Part shown: positions 1 to 8,447 of the stretch, one piece after another
Numbering within the stretch: position 1 is the stretch's first letter
Layout of the letters: each line of letters begins with the position of its first letter
From: Pseudomonas guineae
GTDB lineage: Bacteria; Pseudomonadota; Gammaproteobacteria; Pseudomonadales; Pseudomonadaceae
DNA: 64,000 nucleotides
Direction: 5' to 3'
Assembly: GCF_900113745.1 (NCBI RefSeq)
Contig: NZ_FOQL01000001.1
Location: forward strand, 1,736,001-1,800,000
The notes under the pieces: generated by a model
What the model saw: only the letters and a program-made list of their open reading frames with translations
Told to the model about the DNA's origin: nothing
Databases searched by the model: none
Position numbers and translations under genes: made by a program

Positions 1-48
1 CGACCGCTGTTGTCGGTTGCCTGCTCACGTGATCGAGGATGCTGGCTC

Positions 49-1464
49 GTGATCAAGAAAATCCTGATAGCCAACCGCGGCGAGATTGCCGTACGCATTG
101 TGCGAGCCTGTGCCGAAATGGGTATTCGCTCGGTGGCGGTGTATTCCGATGCCGATCGCCATGCTTTGCATGTCAAACGGGCCGACGAGGCGCATGGCAT
201 TGGTGAAGACCCGCTGGCCGGTTATCTGAACCCGCGCAAACTGGTCAACCTGGCCGTAGAAACCGGCTGCGATGCCCTGCATCCGGGCTACGGTTTTCTC
301 TCGGAAAACGCCGAATTGGCGGATATTTGCGCCGAACGCGGGATCAAGTTCATCGGTCCCAGCGCTGAAGTGATTCGCCGCATGGGCGACAAGACCGAAG
401 CCCGGCGCAGCATGATCAAGGCCGGCGTACCGGTCACACCCGGCACTGAAGGCAACGTGGCGGATATTGCCGAAGCCCTGCGCGAGGGTGACCGCATCGG
501 CTATCCGGTGATGCTCAAGGCCACTTCTGGTGGTGGCGGCCGCGGTATTCGCCGCTGCAACAGCCGTGAAGAACTCGAACAAGCCTACCCGCGAGTGATT
601 TCCGAGGCGACCAAGGCCTTTGGCAGTGCCGAAGTGTTTTTAGAAAAGTGCATCATCAATCCCAAGCACATTGAGGCGCAGATTCTCGGTGACAGCTTCG
701 GCAATGTGGTGCATCTGTTCGAGCGCGACTGCTCGATCCAGCGGCGCAACCAGAAGCTCATCGAAATTGCCCCCAGCCCGCAGCTGACCCCGGAGCAGCG
801 CGCCTATATCGGCGACCTCGCCGTGCGTGCGGCCAAGGCGGTGGGTTACGAGAACGCCGGCACCGTGGAGTTCCTGCTCGCCGAAGGCGAGGTGTATTTC
901 ATGGAGATGAACACCCGGGTGCAGGTGGAGCACACCATCACCGAGGAAATCACCGGTATCGACATCGTCCGCGAGCAGATCCGCATCGCCTCGGGCCTGG
1001 AGCTGTCGATCAAGCAGGAAGACATTATTCACCGCGGTTTCGCCCTGCAGTTTCGTATCAACGCCGAAGACCCGAAGAACAACTTCCTGCCCTCGTTCGG
1101 CAAAATCACCCGCTACTATGCCCCCGGCGGCCCCGGCGTGCGCACCGACACGGCGATCTACACTGGCTATACCATTCCGCCGTACTACGACTCCATGTGT
1201 TTGAAGCTGGTCGTCTGGGCGCTGACCTGGGAAGAAGCCTTGGCTCGTGGCTTGCGCGCGCTGGATGACATGCGCGTGCAGGGGGTGAAGACCACCGCGG
1301 CCTATTACCAGGAGATTTTGCGCAACCCGGAGTTTCGCAGCGGTCAGTTCAACACCAGTTTCGTCGAGGCGCATCCGGAACTGACCGAGTACTCGATCAA
1401 GCGTAATCCGTCGCACCTGGCCATCGCCATCGCCACCGCCATTGCTGCCCACGCTGGCCTGTAA
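49..1464 (+). CDS. pycA: Pyruvate carboxylase subunit A (biotin carboxylase)
   Basis: This subunit carboxylates biotin with ATP and bicarbonate; the carboxyl group then passes to pyruvate on the partner subunit to make oxaloacetate (anaplerosis, cytosol). The 471-residue protein has the biotin carboxylase N-domain, an ATP-grasp fold with glycine loop KATSGGGGRG at residues 157-166, and the signature EMNTRVQVEH at 286-295. I chose the GTG at 49 because GAGGA lies 9 bases upstream and the protein then begins VIKKILIANRGE, the usual start of the family; the frame is open further upstream to position 10. The oadA start follows 15 bases after the stop, so the two form an operon. A separate biotin carboxylase subunit of acetyl-CoA carboxylase would have similar sequence, but the partner gene decides the call. 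Confidence 0.95.
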   Translation: MIKKILIANRGEIAVRIVRACAEMGIRSVAVYSDADRHALHVKRADEAHGIGEDPLAGYLNPRKLVNLAVETGCDALHPGYGFLSENAELADICAERGIKFIGPSAEVIRRMGDKTEARRSMIKAGVPVTPGTEGNVADIAEALREGDRIGYPVMLKATSGGGGRGIRRCNSREELEQAYPRVISEATKAFGSAEVFLEKCIINPKHIEAQILGDSFGNVVHLFERDCSIQRRNQKLIEIAPSPQLTPEQRAYIGDLAVRAAKAVGYENAGTVEFLLAEGEVYFMEMNTRVQVEHTITEEITGIDIVREQIRIASGLELSIKQEDIIHRGFALQFRINAEDPKNNFLPSFGKITRYYAPGGPGVRTDTAIYTGYTIPPYYDSMCLKLVVWALTWEEALARGLRALDDMRVQGVKTTAAYYQEILRNPEFRSGQFNTSFVEAHPELTEYSIKRNPSHLAIAIATAIAAHAGL

Positions 1465-1479
1465 GGGAAGAATCAGAAT

Positions 1480-3303
1480 ATGAGCACGCCTGTTTCGCCT
1501 AAAAAAATCACCGTCACCGATACCGTCCTGCGCGATGCCCACCAATCGTTGTTGGCCACGCGCATGCGCACCGAAGACATGCTGCCGATCTGCGACAAGC
1601 TCGACCAGGTCGGTTACTGGTCGCTGGAAGTCTGGGGTGGCGCGACCTTCGATGCGTGCATCCGCTTCCTCAAAGAAGACCCGTGGGAGCGTCTGCGCAA
1701 GCTCAAGGCGGCGCTGCCCAATACCCGTCTGCAGATGCTTCTGCGTGGGCAGAACCTGCTCGGTTATCGCCACTACAGCGACGATGTGGTCAAAGCCTTC
1801 GTGGCCAAGGCGGCGGTGAACGGTATCGACGTGTTCCGTATCTTCGACGCGATGAACGACGTGCGTAACCTGCGCGTATCGATCGAGGCGGTGAAAGCCG
1901 CCGGTAAACATGCCCAGGGCACCCTGAGTTACACCGTCAGCCCGGTGCACACGGTCGAGGCTTACGTGAAGCAGGCCAAGGCCATGCAAGCCATGGGCAT
2001 CGACTCGGTGGCGATCAAGGACATGGCCGGTCTGCTTACCCCCTACGCGGCCTTTGATCTGGTCAAAGCGCTGAAGGCCGAGGTCGATCTGCCGGTGTTT
2101 ATCCACAGTCACGACACCGCCGGCATGGGCTCGATGTGCCAGATGAAGGCGATTGAAGCCGGTGCTGATCACATTGACACCGCTATCTCCAGCATGGCCT
2201 GGGGTACCAGTCATCCGGGTACCGAGTCGATGGTCGCGGCGCTTAAGGGCAGCCCGTATGACACCGGCTTGGACCTGGCGTTGATTCAGGAAATCGGCCT
2301 GTACTTCCATGCGGTGCGCAAGAAGTACCACCAGTTTGAAAGCGAATTCACCACGGTTGATACCCGTGTGCAGGTCAATCAGGTGCCGGGCGGGATGATG
2401 TCCAACTTGGCCAACCAGCTCAAAGAGCAGGGCGCGCTGAACCGCATCAACGAAGTGTTCGCGGAAATCCCGCGGGTGCGTGAAGACCTCGGCTTCCCGC
2501 CGTTGGTCACGCCGACCTCGCAAATTGTCGGCACCCAGGCGGTGTTCAACGTGTTGGCCGGCGAGCGCTACAAAACCATCACTAACGAGGTCAAGCTCTA
2601 CCTGCAGGGCCGTTATGGTTTGGCGCCGGGCAAGATCAACGAGCAGCTGCGCAAGCAAGCGATCGGCAGCGAAGAAGTGATCGACGTGCGCCCGGCGGAC
2701 CTGCTCAAACCGGAAATGGCCAAGCTGCGCGAGGAGGTTGGCAGCCTGGCGAAATCCGAAGAGGACGTGCTCACCTATGCAATGTTCCCGGATATCGGAC
2801 GCAAATTCCTCGAAGAGCGTGCCGCCGGCAGCCTGACGCCCGAAGTGTTGCTGCCGATTCCCGACGCGGGCGGTGTGGCCCCAGCGGGTGGCGAAGGCGT
2901 GCCGACCGAATTCGTGGTGGATGTGCATGGCGAAAGCTACCGCGTCGATATCACCGGCGTCGGGGTGAAGAGCGACGGCAAGCGCCACTTCTACCTGTCC
3001 ATCGATGGCATGCCGGAAGAAGTGGTGTTCGAGCCGCTCAACGATTTTGTTGCCGGCAGCGGCAACAAGCGTAAGCAGGCCAGTGCGCCGGGCGATGTCA
3101 GCACCAGCATGCCGGGCAATATCGTCGAGGTGCTGGTCAAGGTCGGTGATACGGTCAAGGCTGGCCAAGCGGTGCTGATTAGCGAAGCCATGAAGATGGA
3201 GACTGAAATACAGGCACCGATTGCCGGTAGCGTGACAGCGGTACACGTGGCCAAGGGCGACCGGGTCAACCCGGGTGATGTGTTGGTGGAAATCGACGGT
3301 TAA
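1480..3303 (+). CDS. oadA: Pyruvate carboxylase subunit B / oxaloacetate decarboxylase alpha family
   Basis: This is the carboxyltransferase and biotin-carrier subunit that moves CO2 from carboxybiotin to pyruvate. The 607-residue protein has an HMGL-like TIM barrel starting with TDTVLRDAHQSL near residue 13, the metal ligands in HSHDT at 209-213, a PYC_OADA conserved middle, and a C-terminal biotinyl domain with the target lysine K572 in EAMKMETE. An AAGGGAAG ribosome site precedes the ATG. Sequence alone cannot separate it from the alpha subunit of a sodium-pumping oxaloacetate decarboxylase, but no beta or gamma membrane subunit is present and pycA is directly upstream, so the two-subunit pyruvate carboxylase of pseudomonads is the better reading. 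Confidence 0.93.
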   Translation: MSTPVSPKKITVTDTVLRDAHQSLLATRMRTEDMLPICDKLDQVGYWSLEVWGGATFDACIRFLKEDPWERLRKLKAALPNTRLQMLLRGQNLLGYRHYSDDVVKAFVAKAAVNGIDVFRIFDAMNDVRNLRVSIEAVKAAGKHAQGTLSYTVSPVHTVEAYVKQAKAMQAMGIDSVAIKDMAGLLTPYAAFDLVKALKAEVDLPVFIHSHDTAGMGSMCQMKAIEAGADHIDTAISSMAWGTSHPGTESMVAALKGSPYDTGLDLALIQEIGLYFHAVRKKYHQFESEFTTVDTRVQVNQVPGGMMSNLANQLKEQGALNRINEVFAEIPRVREDLGFPPLVTPTSQIVGTQAVFNVLAGERYKTITNEVKLYLQGRYGLAPGKINEQLRKQAIGSEEVIDVRPADLLKPEMAKLREEVGSLAKSEEDVLTYAMFPDIGRKFLEERAAGSLTPEVLLPIPDAGGVAPAGGEGVPTEFVVDVHGESYRVDITGVGVKSDGKRHFYLSIDGMPEEVVFEPLNDFVAGSGNKRKQASAPGDVSTSMPGNIVEVLVKVGDTVKAGQAVLISEAMKMETEIQAPIAGSVTAVHVAKGDRVNPGDVLVEIDG

Positions 3304-3308
3304 CCTCA

Positions 3309-3362
3309 GAAGCCCCGGCTGTTTGAACAGGCATTTGAATGGTTTTTTTGGGGCTTCTTTTT
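3309..3362 (+). terminator. Probable terminator of pycA-oadA
   Basis: GAAGCCCC at 3309-3316 pairs with GGGGCTTC at 3350-3357, followed by a T run. It starts 6 bases after the oadA stop. The loop is long (33 bases), so efficiency is uncertain. Confidence 0.6.
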
Positions 3363-3428
3363 ACATTGCCAGCGCGCTGCTAAAACGTGCGGGCAAGGGT
3401 TTTGGGCCACGTACCAGTGCAACATATT

Positions 3429-3518
3429 GCGAGCTAGAGCCATGCAAGGCAAAAACAGGTGAGCAAGCGCAGTGTACGAGCTGTACATGAGCACCCGAAC
3501 CGGGTTTTAACGCAGCAG
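3429..3518 (+). repeat. Dispersed 90-bp intergenic repeat, copy 1
   Basis: Begins GCGAGCTAGAGCCATGCAAG, contains AGTGTACGAGCTGTACATGA and ends in TTTTAACGCAGCAG. The same ordered blocks occur at 7743-7919 and, inverted, at 58302-58391. It lies in the 442-base gap between oadA and sbtA and carries no convincing reading frame. Confidence 0.7.
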
Positions 3519-3543
3519 GGCCGACGCGCAGCAGATGTTGTGC

Positions 3544-3592
3544 AGGTACTTAGTGCCTGAGTCCCGAGGGAGCCTTAGTGCTCCCTTTTTTT
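3544..3592 (+). terminator. Tandem hairpins with T7 tract, possible 3' end of a small RNA
   Basis: Hairpin one is AGGTAC-TTA-GTGCCT at 3544-3558. Hairpin two is GGGAGC-CTTAGT-GCTCCC at 3568-3585, followed by seven T residues: a textbook intrinsic terminator. It lies 240 bases past oadA, after another terminator, and upstream of sbtA, so it may end an unannotated short transcript rather than the oadA message. No protein-coding frame leads into it. Confidence 0.65.
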
Positions 3593-3745
3593 CGGTTATG
3601 CCCCATTGCGCTCTTCCAGACGCTGTAACCTGGCCGGGTGCGGGTCGCGAGTATCAGCACAACTTGCGGAGGGGCATGACCTTTTATGTACGGGGTATGA
3701 CGCCACCTGCGTCTACCTTCAGGTAAATCGGCAGAGGTATGCACT

Positions 3746-4687
3746 GTGAGTCTGGATCCGGTTGTGCTGTTTTTTGTCTTCGGGCTGACTGCGGGGCTGT
3801 TGAAAAGTGAGCTGAAACTGCCGCCCGCCTTGTATGAAACCCTGTCGATCATGCTGCTGCTGGCCATTGGTCTGCACGGTGGTGTGGAGCTGGCCGAGCA
3901 AGCCAGCTGGCAGTTACTCGGTCAGGCAGGGCTGGTGCTGTTGCTGGGTGTGGCGTTACCCCTGCTGGCCTTTGCCGTGCTGCGTGGTCTGGGCTTTGAT
4001 CGGATCAACGCGGCGGCCGTGGCGGCGCACTATGGCTCGGTCAGCGCCGGTACCTTTGCCGTGGTGGTGGCCTATATGCTGGCCAAGGGCATCGAGTTCG
4101 AAAGCTACATGCCGCTGTTTGTGGCGATTTTGGAGATTCCGGCGATTCTGGTCGGCATTCTCCTGGCCAAGGGGCTGGCGCGTGATACCGACTGGGGCGA
4201 GCTGGGCCGGGAGATCTTCTTGGGCAAGAGCATCATGCTGTTGCTCGGTGGCCTGATCATTGGCGCCATCGCCGGCAAAGAGGCGATAAAACCGCTGGAG
4301 CCGCTCTACACCAGCATGTTCAAGCCGGTGCTGGCGTTCTTCTTGCTGGAAATGGGCCTGATTGCCTCTGGCCAACTCGGCGCGCTGAAACAGTTCGGCC
4401 TGCGCCTGCTCGGCTTCGCCTTGCTGATGCCGCTGCTGGGCGCGCTGATTGGTGCATTGCTCGCGCGCTTTATGGGGCTGTCGTTGGGCGGTACAGCGGT
4501 GTTGGCGACGCTGGCCGCGTCGGCCTCGTATATCGCTGTACCGGCAGCGCTGCGTCTGGCCTTGCCGCAAGCCAACCCATCGCTGTCGCTGACCGCTTCG
4601 CTGGGTATAACCTTTCCCTTCAACATTCTGTTTGGCATACCGCTGTACCTGATGCTGGCCGAACAGCTCATTGCCTGGGGGCTCTGA
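3746..4687 (+). CDS. sbtA: SbtA-type sodium-dependent bicarbonate transporter
   Basis: A predicted inner-membrane permease of the SbtA (DUF897) family, which imports bicarbonate with sodium in cyanobacteria. The 313 residues are almost wholly hydrophobic, with about ten membrane segments in two halves, and the N-terminus (LFFVFGLTAGLLKSELKLP) is typical of the family. It is shorter than cyanobacterial SbtA (around 370 residues). GTG at 3746 is chosen because AGAGG sits 8 bases upstream. It is followed one base later by a PII-like gene, the classic SbtA-SbtB pair. Transport of bicarbonate is inferred from the family; in this heterotroph the likely user is the neighbouring pyruvate carboxylase. 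Confidence 0.85.
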   Translation: MSLDPVVLFFVFGLTAGLLKSELKLPPALYETLSIMLLLAIGLHGGVELAEQASWQLLGQAGLVLLLGVALPLLAFAVLRGLGFDRINAAAVAAHYGSVSAGTFAVVVAYMLAKGIEFESYMPLFVAILEIPAILVGILLAKGLARDTDWGELGREIFLGKSIMLLLGGLIIGAIAGKEAIKPLEPLYTSMFKPVLAFFLLEMGLIASGQLGALKQFGLRLLGFALLMPLLGALIGALLARFMGLSLGGTAVLATLAASASYIAVPAALRLALPQANPSLSLTASLGITFPFNILFGIPLYLMLAEQLIAWGL

Positions 4688-4688
4688 T

Positions 4689-4991
4689 ATGAACGCACAC
4701 ATGCGCACCCTGCTCACCGTGATCTGCGAAGCCGCGCTGGAAAAGAAACTGGTGACTGACTTGCAGACGCTCGGCGCACCCGGCTGGACCATCTCTGACG
4801 CCCGTGGCCGTGGCGGTCGGGGTGTGCGCAGCGCGGGCTGGGAGACCGAGGGCAATATCCGCCTGGAGATCATCTGCGCGCGGGATGTGGCGGAACGCAT
4901 CGCCGAGCATTTACAGGCACATTACTACGCCAACTTCGCCATGGTCTGTTACCTGGCCCAGGTCGAAGTGCTGCGCCCTGAGAAGTTCTAG
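4689..4991 (+). CDS. sbtB: SbtB-like PII family protein
   Basis: A 100-residue PII-like signalling protein predicted to bind and regulate SbtA; cyanobacterial SbtB binds adenine nucleotides including cAMP. It has the ferredoxin-like PII pattern with a T-loop-like stretch rich in Gly and Arg (DARGRGGRGVRSAGW, about residues 38-52) and a C-terminal strand ending at VEVLRPEKF. There is no C-terminal cysteine-containing extension. The ATG at 4689 is one base after the sbtA stop, with GGGGGC upstream, so the two are translationally coupled. The frame is open a little further upstream but that start would overlap sbtA. Confidence 0.82.
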   Translation: MNAHMRTLLTVICEAALEKKLVTDLQTLGAPGWTISDARGRGGRGVRSAGWETEGNIRLEIICARDVAERIAEHLQAHYYANFAMVCYLAQVEVLRPEKF

Positions 4992-5069
4992 CGCTGTGAT
5001 CAGCAGCGCCACACAAGCGTCTATCTGCCATCGCCCGAGATACGCTCGGGCCTTGCGATGAGCCTGTGC

Positions 5070-5978
5070 ATGCAAGCGTTGTTGAATGAAATTCTCGAAG
5101 AGGTACGTCCGCTAATCGGTCAGGGCAAAGTAGCCGACTACATTCCGGCACTGGCCGACGTGCCGGCCAATCAGCTGGCTATTGCGGTGTACAGCAACGA
5201 CGGCGAGCTCTACTGCGCAGGCGATGCGGATACGGCGTTTTCCGTGCAGAGCATCTCCAAAGTCTTCAGCCTGGTGCAGGCCATTCAGCATTCCGGCGAG
5301 GATATCTGGCAGCGCCTGGGGCATGAGCCCTCCGGTCAGCCGTTTAACTCGTTGGTACAGCTGGAGCTTGAGCGCGGTCGTCCACGTAATCCATTTATCA
5401 ATGCTGGTGCGCTGGTGATCTGCGATATCAACCAGTCGCGCTTTGCCGCGCCCGTGTTGTCGATGCGCGATTTTGTTCGGCGCCTGGCCGGTAACCCTGA
5501 GGTGCTGGTGGACAGCCGGGTCGCCGACTCGGAATACCAGCACCGCGCGCGCAACGCCGCGGCGGCGTACCTGATGCAATCCTTCGGCAACTTTCATAAC
5601 GACGTTGAGGCAGTGCTGCGCAGCTATTTCAGTTACTGCGCGCTGCGCATGAGTTGTGCTGATTTGGCGCGTGCCTTCTGCTTTCTGGCTAACGACGGCT
5701 TCTGCAAGCACAGCGGCGCGCAGATTCTTACGGCGCGGCAGAGCAAACAGGTCAACGCGATCATGGCCACCAGTGGCCTATATGACGAGGCGGGCAACTT
5801 TGCCTACCGCGTCGGCTTGCCGGGCAAAAGTGGCGTTGGTGGCGGCATCGTTGCGGTGGTGCCAGGGCGTTTTAGCGTGTGCGTGTGGTCGCCTGAGTTG
5901 AACGCTGCCGGTAACTCTCTGGCCGGAATTAAAGCGTTGGAGTTGCTCAGCGAGCGGATTGGTTGGTCAGTGTTCTAG
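5070..5978 (+). CDS. glsA: Glutaminase
   Basis: A serine-dependent glutaminase that hydrolyses L-glutamine to glutamate and ammonia. The protein has the beta-lactamase-like fold of the family, with the catalytic S61-x-x-K64 in [21 protein letters not shown] in the middle, and the conserved C-terminal block [12 protein letters not shown]. Starting at the ATG at 5070 gives 302 residues beginning [19 protein letters not shown], the usual N-terminus in pseudomonads; an in-frame ATG at 5058 would add four residues, and neither has a clear ribosome site. It fits with the asparaginase and aspartase genes nearby as part of an amide amino acid theme. Confidence 0.92.
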   Translation: MQALLNEILEEVRPLIGQGKVADYIPALADVPANQLAIAVYSNDGELYCAGDADTAFSVQSISKVFSLVQAIQHSGEDIWQRLGHEPSGQPFNSLVQLELERGRPRNPFINAGALVICDINQSRFAAPVLSMRDFVRRLAGNPEVLVDSRVADSEYQHRARNAAAAYLMQSFGNFHNDVEAVLRSYFSYCALRMSCADLARAFCFLANDGFCKHSGAQILTARQSKQVNAIMATSGLYDEAGNFAYRVGLPGKSGVGGGIVAVVPGRFSVCVWSPELNAAGNSLAGIKALELLSERIGWSVF

Positions 5979-6013
5979 GGGGCTGACTCGGATCTGCTGC
6001 GAGTGCGCAAATC

Positions 6014-6170
6014 GTAGGGTGGGTTAACGGCGCTAGCGACTATCTACCAGACGGCTCGGTGGCAGTGCGGCGTGTAACCCACCAGGCGGTATCAGCCTCT
6101 CTGGTGGGTTACGGTGCAGCCAAGGGCGAGTTAGCCGATGCTGATGCACTCGGCACCTAACCCACCCTAC
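6014..6170. repeat. About 157-bp palindromic intergenic element, copy 1
   Basis: Ends are GTAGGGTGGGTTA at 6014-6026 and TAACCCACCCTAC at 6158-6170. A second inverted pair, GTAACCCACCAG (6074-6085) and CTGGTGGGTTAC (6101-6112), lies inside. The same plan recurs at 60496-60658. No coding content, so it resembles a MITE or REP-like element. Confidence 0.75.
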
Positions 6171-6197
6171 GTGTCGTGGATTAGCAGATTACGCCGT

Positions 6198-7553
6198 TCA
6201 GCCAGCAATCAGCTCCTTGGCAGCCTGACGGTGGTCGGCAATCAGCTGCGCCACATCCAGGCCTTCGATCTGCCCATCGATGACGCGCCACTGGCCGCCG
6301 ATCATCATCCGGTCGGCTTTGTCGGCGCCGCACAGCAGCAGCGCGGAAATCGGGTCGTGGCTGCCGGAGAAGCGCAGCTCGTCGAGCTTGAAGAAGGCCA
6401 GATCAGCCTGCTTGCCTACCGCCAGCTCGCCGATGTCCGTGCGGCCCAGCAGCTTGGCGGAGCCCTTGCTGGCCCAACCCAAGACCAGCTCCGGGGTGAT
6501 CTTCTCGGCACCGTAGCGCAGGCGCTGGATATACAGCGCCTGGCGCGCTTCAAGGATCATATTGGAGGCATCGTTGGAGGCCGAGCCATCGACGCCGAGG
6601 CCGATGGGCGCGCCGGCGGCTTGCAGGTCGAGGGTCGGGCAGATGCCGGAGGCCAGGCGCATGTTCGAGCTGGGGCAGTGGCAGATGCCGGTGCCGGCCG
6701 CGCCGAGGCGCTCGATTTCATCCGGGTTGAAATGGATGCCGTGGGCCAGCCAGGTGCGTGAGCTGAGCCAGCCGACGCTGTCCAGATAATCCACGGTGCG
6801 CAGGCCGAAGCGCTGCAGGCAGAAGTCCTCTTCGTCCAAGGTTTCCGCCAGGTGAGTATGCAGGCGCACGTCGAGTGCTTCGGCTAGTTCAGCGCTCTGG
6901 CGCATGATGTCCTGGGTCACCGAGAACGGTGAGCAGGGCGCCAGGGCAATCTGGATCTGCGCGCCGTCGCCGCGCTGGTGGTACTGCTGAATCAAGCGCT
7001 GGCTGTCAGCCAGAATCACCTCACCCTGTTGCACCGTCTGCTGCGGCGGCAGGCCGCCGTCGGCCTCGCCCAGGCTCATCGAGCCGCGGGTAAGCATGGC
7101 GCGCATGCCCAGCTCACGTACCGCCTCGACCTGAACGTCAATGGCGTTTTCCAGGCCGCCGGGGAATAGGTAGTGGTGGTCAGCGGCGGTGCTGCAGCCG
7201 GACAGCAGTAGTTCGGCCAAGGCCACCTTGCTGGCAAGGGCGAGCTTCTCTGGGGTCAGGCGCGCCCATACCGGATACAGGGTCTTTAGCCAGGGGAACA
7301 ACGGCTGGTTGACCACCGGCCCCCACGCACGAGTGAGGGTCTGATAGAAGTGGTGGTGGGTGTTGATCAGCCCCGGCAGGACCACGTGCTCGCGGGCATC
7401 GAAGGTTTGGTCGCAGGGCTTACTCGGTTGTTGGCCGGCTTTAAGCAGTTCACTGATTACGCCGTCTTCAATCACCAGGCCGCCGGCGGCGTCGAGGGTG
7501 TTGGCGGTGAAAATCGCGAGGGGGTTTTTGATCCAGATACGAGTAGCAGCCAT
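6198..7553 (-). CDS. 8-oxoguanine deaminase (amidohydrolase family)
   Basis: A cytosolic zinc amidohydrolase of the guanine deaminase-like group. Metal and catalytic residues are visible: INTHHHFYQT with H66/H68, HTHLAE at 232-237, H271 in HGIHF, and D322 in GLGVDGSASND. Length (451 residues) is normal. Close pseudomonad relatives deaminate 8-oxoguanine to urate, which is the name given here; isoguanine or another aminopurine, or s-triazine-type substrates, cannot be excluded from sequence. AGAGGAG precedes the ATG. It stands alone between two repeat-rich gaps, and is the purine-nitrogen salvage step of this nitrogen-oriented region. Confidence 0.85.
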   Translation of the reverse strand: MAATRIWIKNPLAIFTANTLDAAGGLVIEDGVISELLKAGQQPSKPCDQTFDAREHVVLPGLINTHHHFYQTLTRAWGPVVNQPLFPWLKTLYPVWARLTPEKLALASKVALAELLLSGCSTAADHHYLFPGGLENAIDVQVEAVRELGMRAMLTRGSMSLGEADGGLPPQQTVQQGEVILADSQRLIQQYHQRGDGAQIQIALAPCSPFSVTQDIMRQSAELAEALDVRLHTHLAETLDEEDFCLQRFGLRTVDYLDSVGWLSSRTWLAHGIHFNPDEIERLGAAGTGICHCPSSNMRLASGICPTLDLQAAGAPIGLGVDGSASNDASNMILEARQALYIQRLRYGAEKITPELVLGWASKGSAKLLGRTDIGELAVGKQADLAFFKLDELRFSGSHDPISALLLCGADKADRMMIGGQWRVIDGQIEGLDVAQLIADHRQAAKELIAG

Positions 7554-7742
7554 TGAGTTGGCTCCTCTGAAGGTGGGTTCAGGTTAGCCAGCTCAGTGTT
7601 TACCCTGTCTGCTGATCCAGGTGCGCGTACGGCTCAGTGGCCGGCGTGGCGCAGACGATAGCGCCATCATTTACCGGCGGCAAGACCGCAGAGCGGATTT
7701 TCTGACCAGAAGGTCAGCGAGCGAGGAACCTGTTACGATCTT

Positions 7743-7919
7743 GCGAGCTATAGCCATGCGAGGCGCTACGTTAGTAACAGCCTTCGGCTGGTCAAAGCGG
7801 CAAGGACGCGGGTACATGAGCATTACTCGTTTCACTCGCCCTACGAGCCGCGCTAAAGCGCGTTAGCCGCAAGCGGATTCCGACCGGGCTGGCGCACCAG
7901 CCGGTTTTTAACGCAGCAG
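7743..7919 (+). repeat. Dispersed intergenic repeat, copy 2 (expanded)
   Basis: Starts GCGAGCTATAGCCATGCGAG and ends TTTTTAACGCAGCAG like copy 1, but holds about 85 extra bases, including a GGCTGG-CGCA-CCAGCC hairpin at 7887-7902 followed by GGTTTTT. It fills most of the 381-base gap between the deaminase and GNAT genes. The rest of that gap shows only a small TCTGACC-AGAA-GGTCAG type hairpin. Confidence 0.6.
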
Positions 7920-7934
7920 ATCGTAAGCAGGTTC

Positions 7935-8390
7935 TCAAAAGACTTTACGGTACTGGACAAACCCCGAGCGCTCAGCGATGCGTTCATACAGCAGCATGGC
8001 GCGGCTATTGCTCTCATGGGTCAGCCAGTAGGTGCGTGAGCAGCCTTCGGCTTTGGCCTGCTGGTAGACGTGTTCGATCAGCTTGCGACCGGCACCGCTG
8101 CTGCGCACATCCTTGGCGATAAACAGATCCTGCAGGTAGCAATAGTCACCCGTGGTCCAGGTCGAACGGTGGTAGATCCAGTGCACCAGACCAATGGCTT
8201 TGCCCTCGTGCCAGGCCAGCGCGGCATGCATCGGCTCGGCGGGGTCGAGAAAGCGCTGCCAGGTGATGTCGCTGGTCGCGGCGTTAATCTCGGTCATGTA
8301 GAAGCGCTGATAGCCCTGCCACAGGGGTAGCCAGGCGGCATGGTCGGCGCTGGTGACGGGGCGGATCTCGACGGGAATGCGGATAGGCAT
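7935..8390 (-). CDS. GNAT family N-acetyltransferase
   Basis: A 151-residue acetyl-CoA-dependent acyltransferase. The acetyl-CoA loop (motif A) reads LFIAKDVRSSGAGRKLIEHV around residues 88-107, preceded by the beta-bulge strand GDYCYLQD and followed by the motif B segment ending MLLYERIAERSGF. The substrate cannot be told. It is a single-domain protein starting with an ATG at 8390 and is followed downstream by a repeat element rather than by a clear terminator. It lies head-to-tail after the asparaginase gene with a 57-base gap, so co-transcription is possible. Confidence 0.85.
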   Translation of the reverse strand: MPIRIPVEIRPVTSADHAAWLPLWQGYQRFYMTEINAATSDITWQRFLDPAEPMHAALAWHEGKAIGLVHWIYHRSTWTTGDYCYLQDLFIAKDVRSSGAGRKLIEHVYQQAKAEGCSRTYWLTHESNSRAMLLYERIAERSGFVQYRKVF

Positions 8391-8447
8391 GCTGCAACCT
8401 CGTTGGTTGAGTAAAGCCCTTACAGCCTAGCTGGAAGGGCGCAGGCT

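Noticed and set aside
640..3246. Long open frame of 868 codons on the minus strand opposite pycA and oadA
   Set aside because: It is antisense to two well-supported genes, has no ribosome site, and its His/Arg/Gly-rich product is typical of a shadow frame in high-GC DNA.
3956..4900. 314-codon minus-strand frame opposite sbtA and sbtB
   Set aside because: Gln/Arg-rich shadow of two real genes.
5033..5051. GCCCGAG / CTCGGGC hairpin before glsA as a terminator
   Set aside because: No T run follows, and it lies close to the glsA start; could equally be chance or a leader stem.
7621..7866. 81-codon frame between the deaminase and GNAT genes
   Set aside because: It runs into a repeat element and its product is Arg-rich with no family resemblance.
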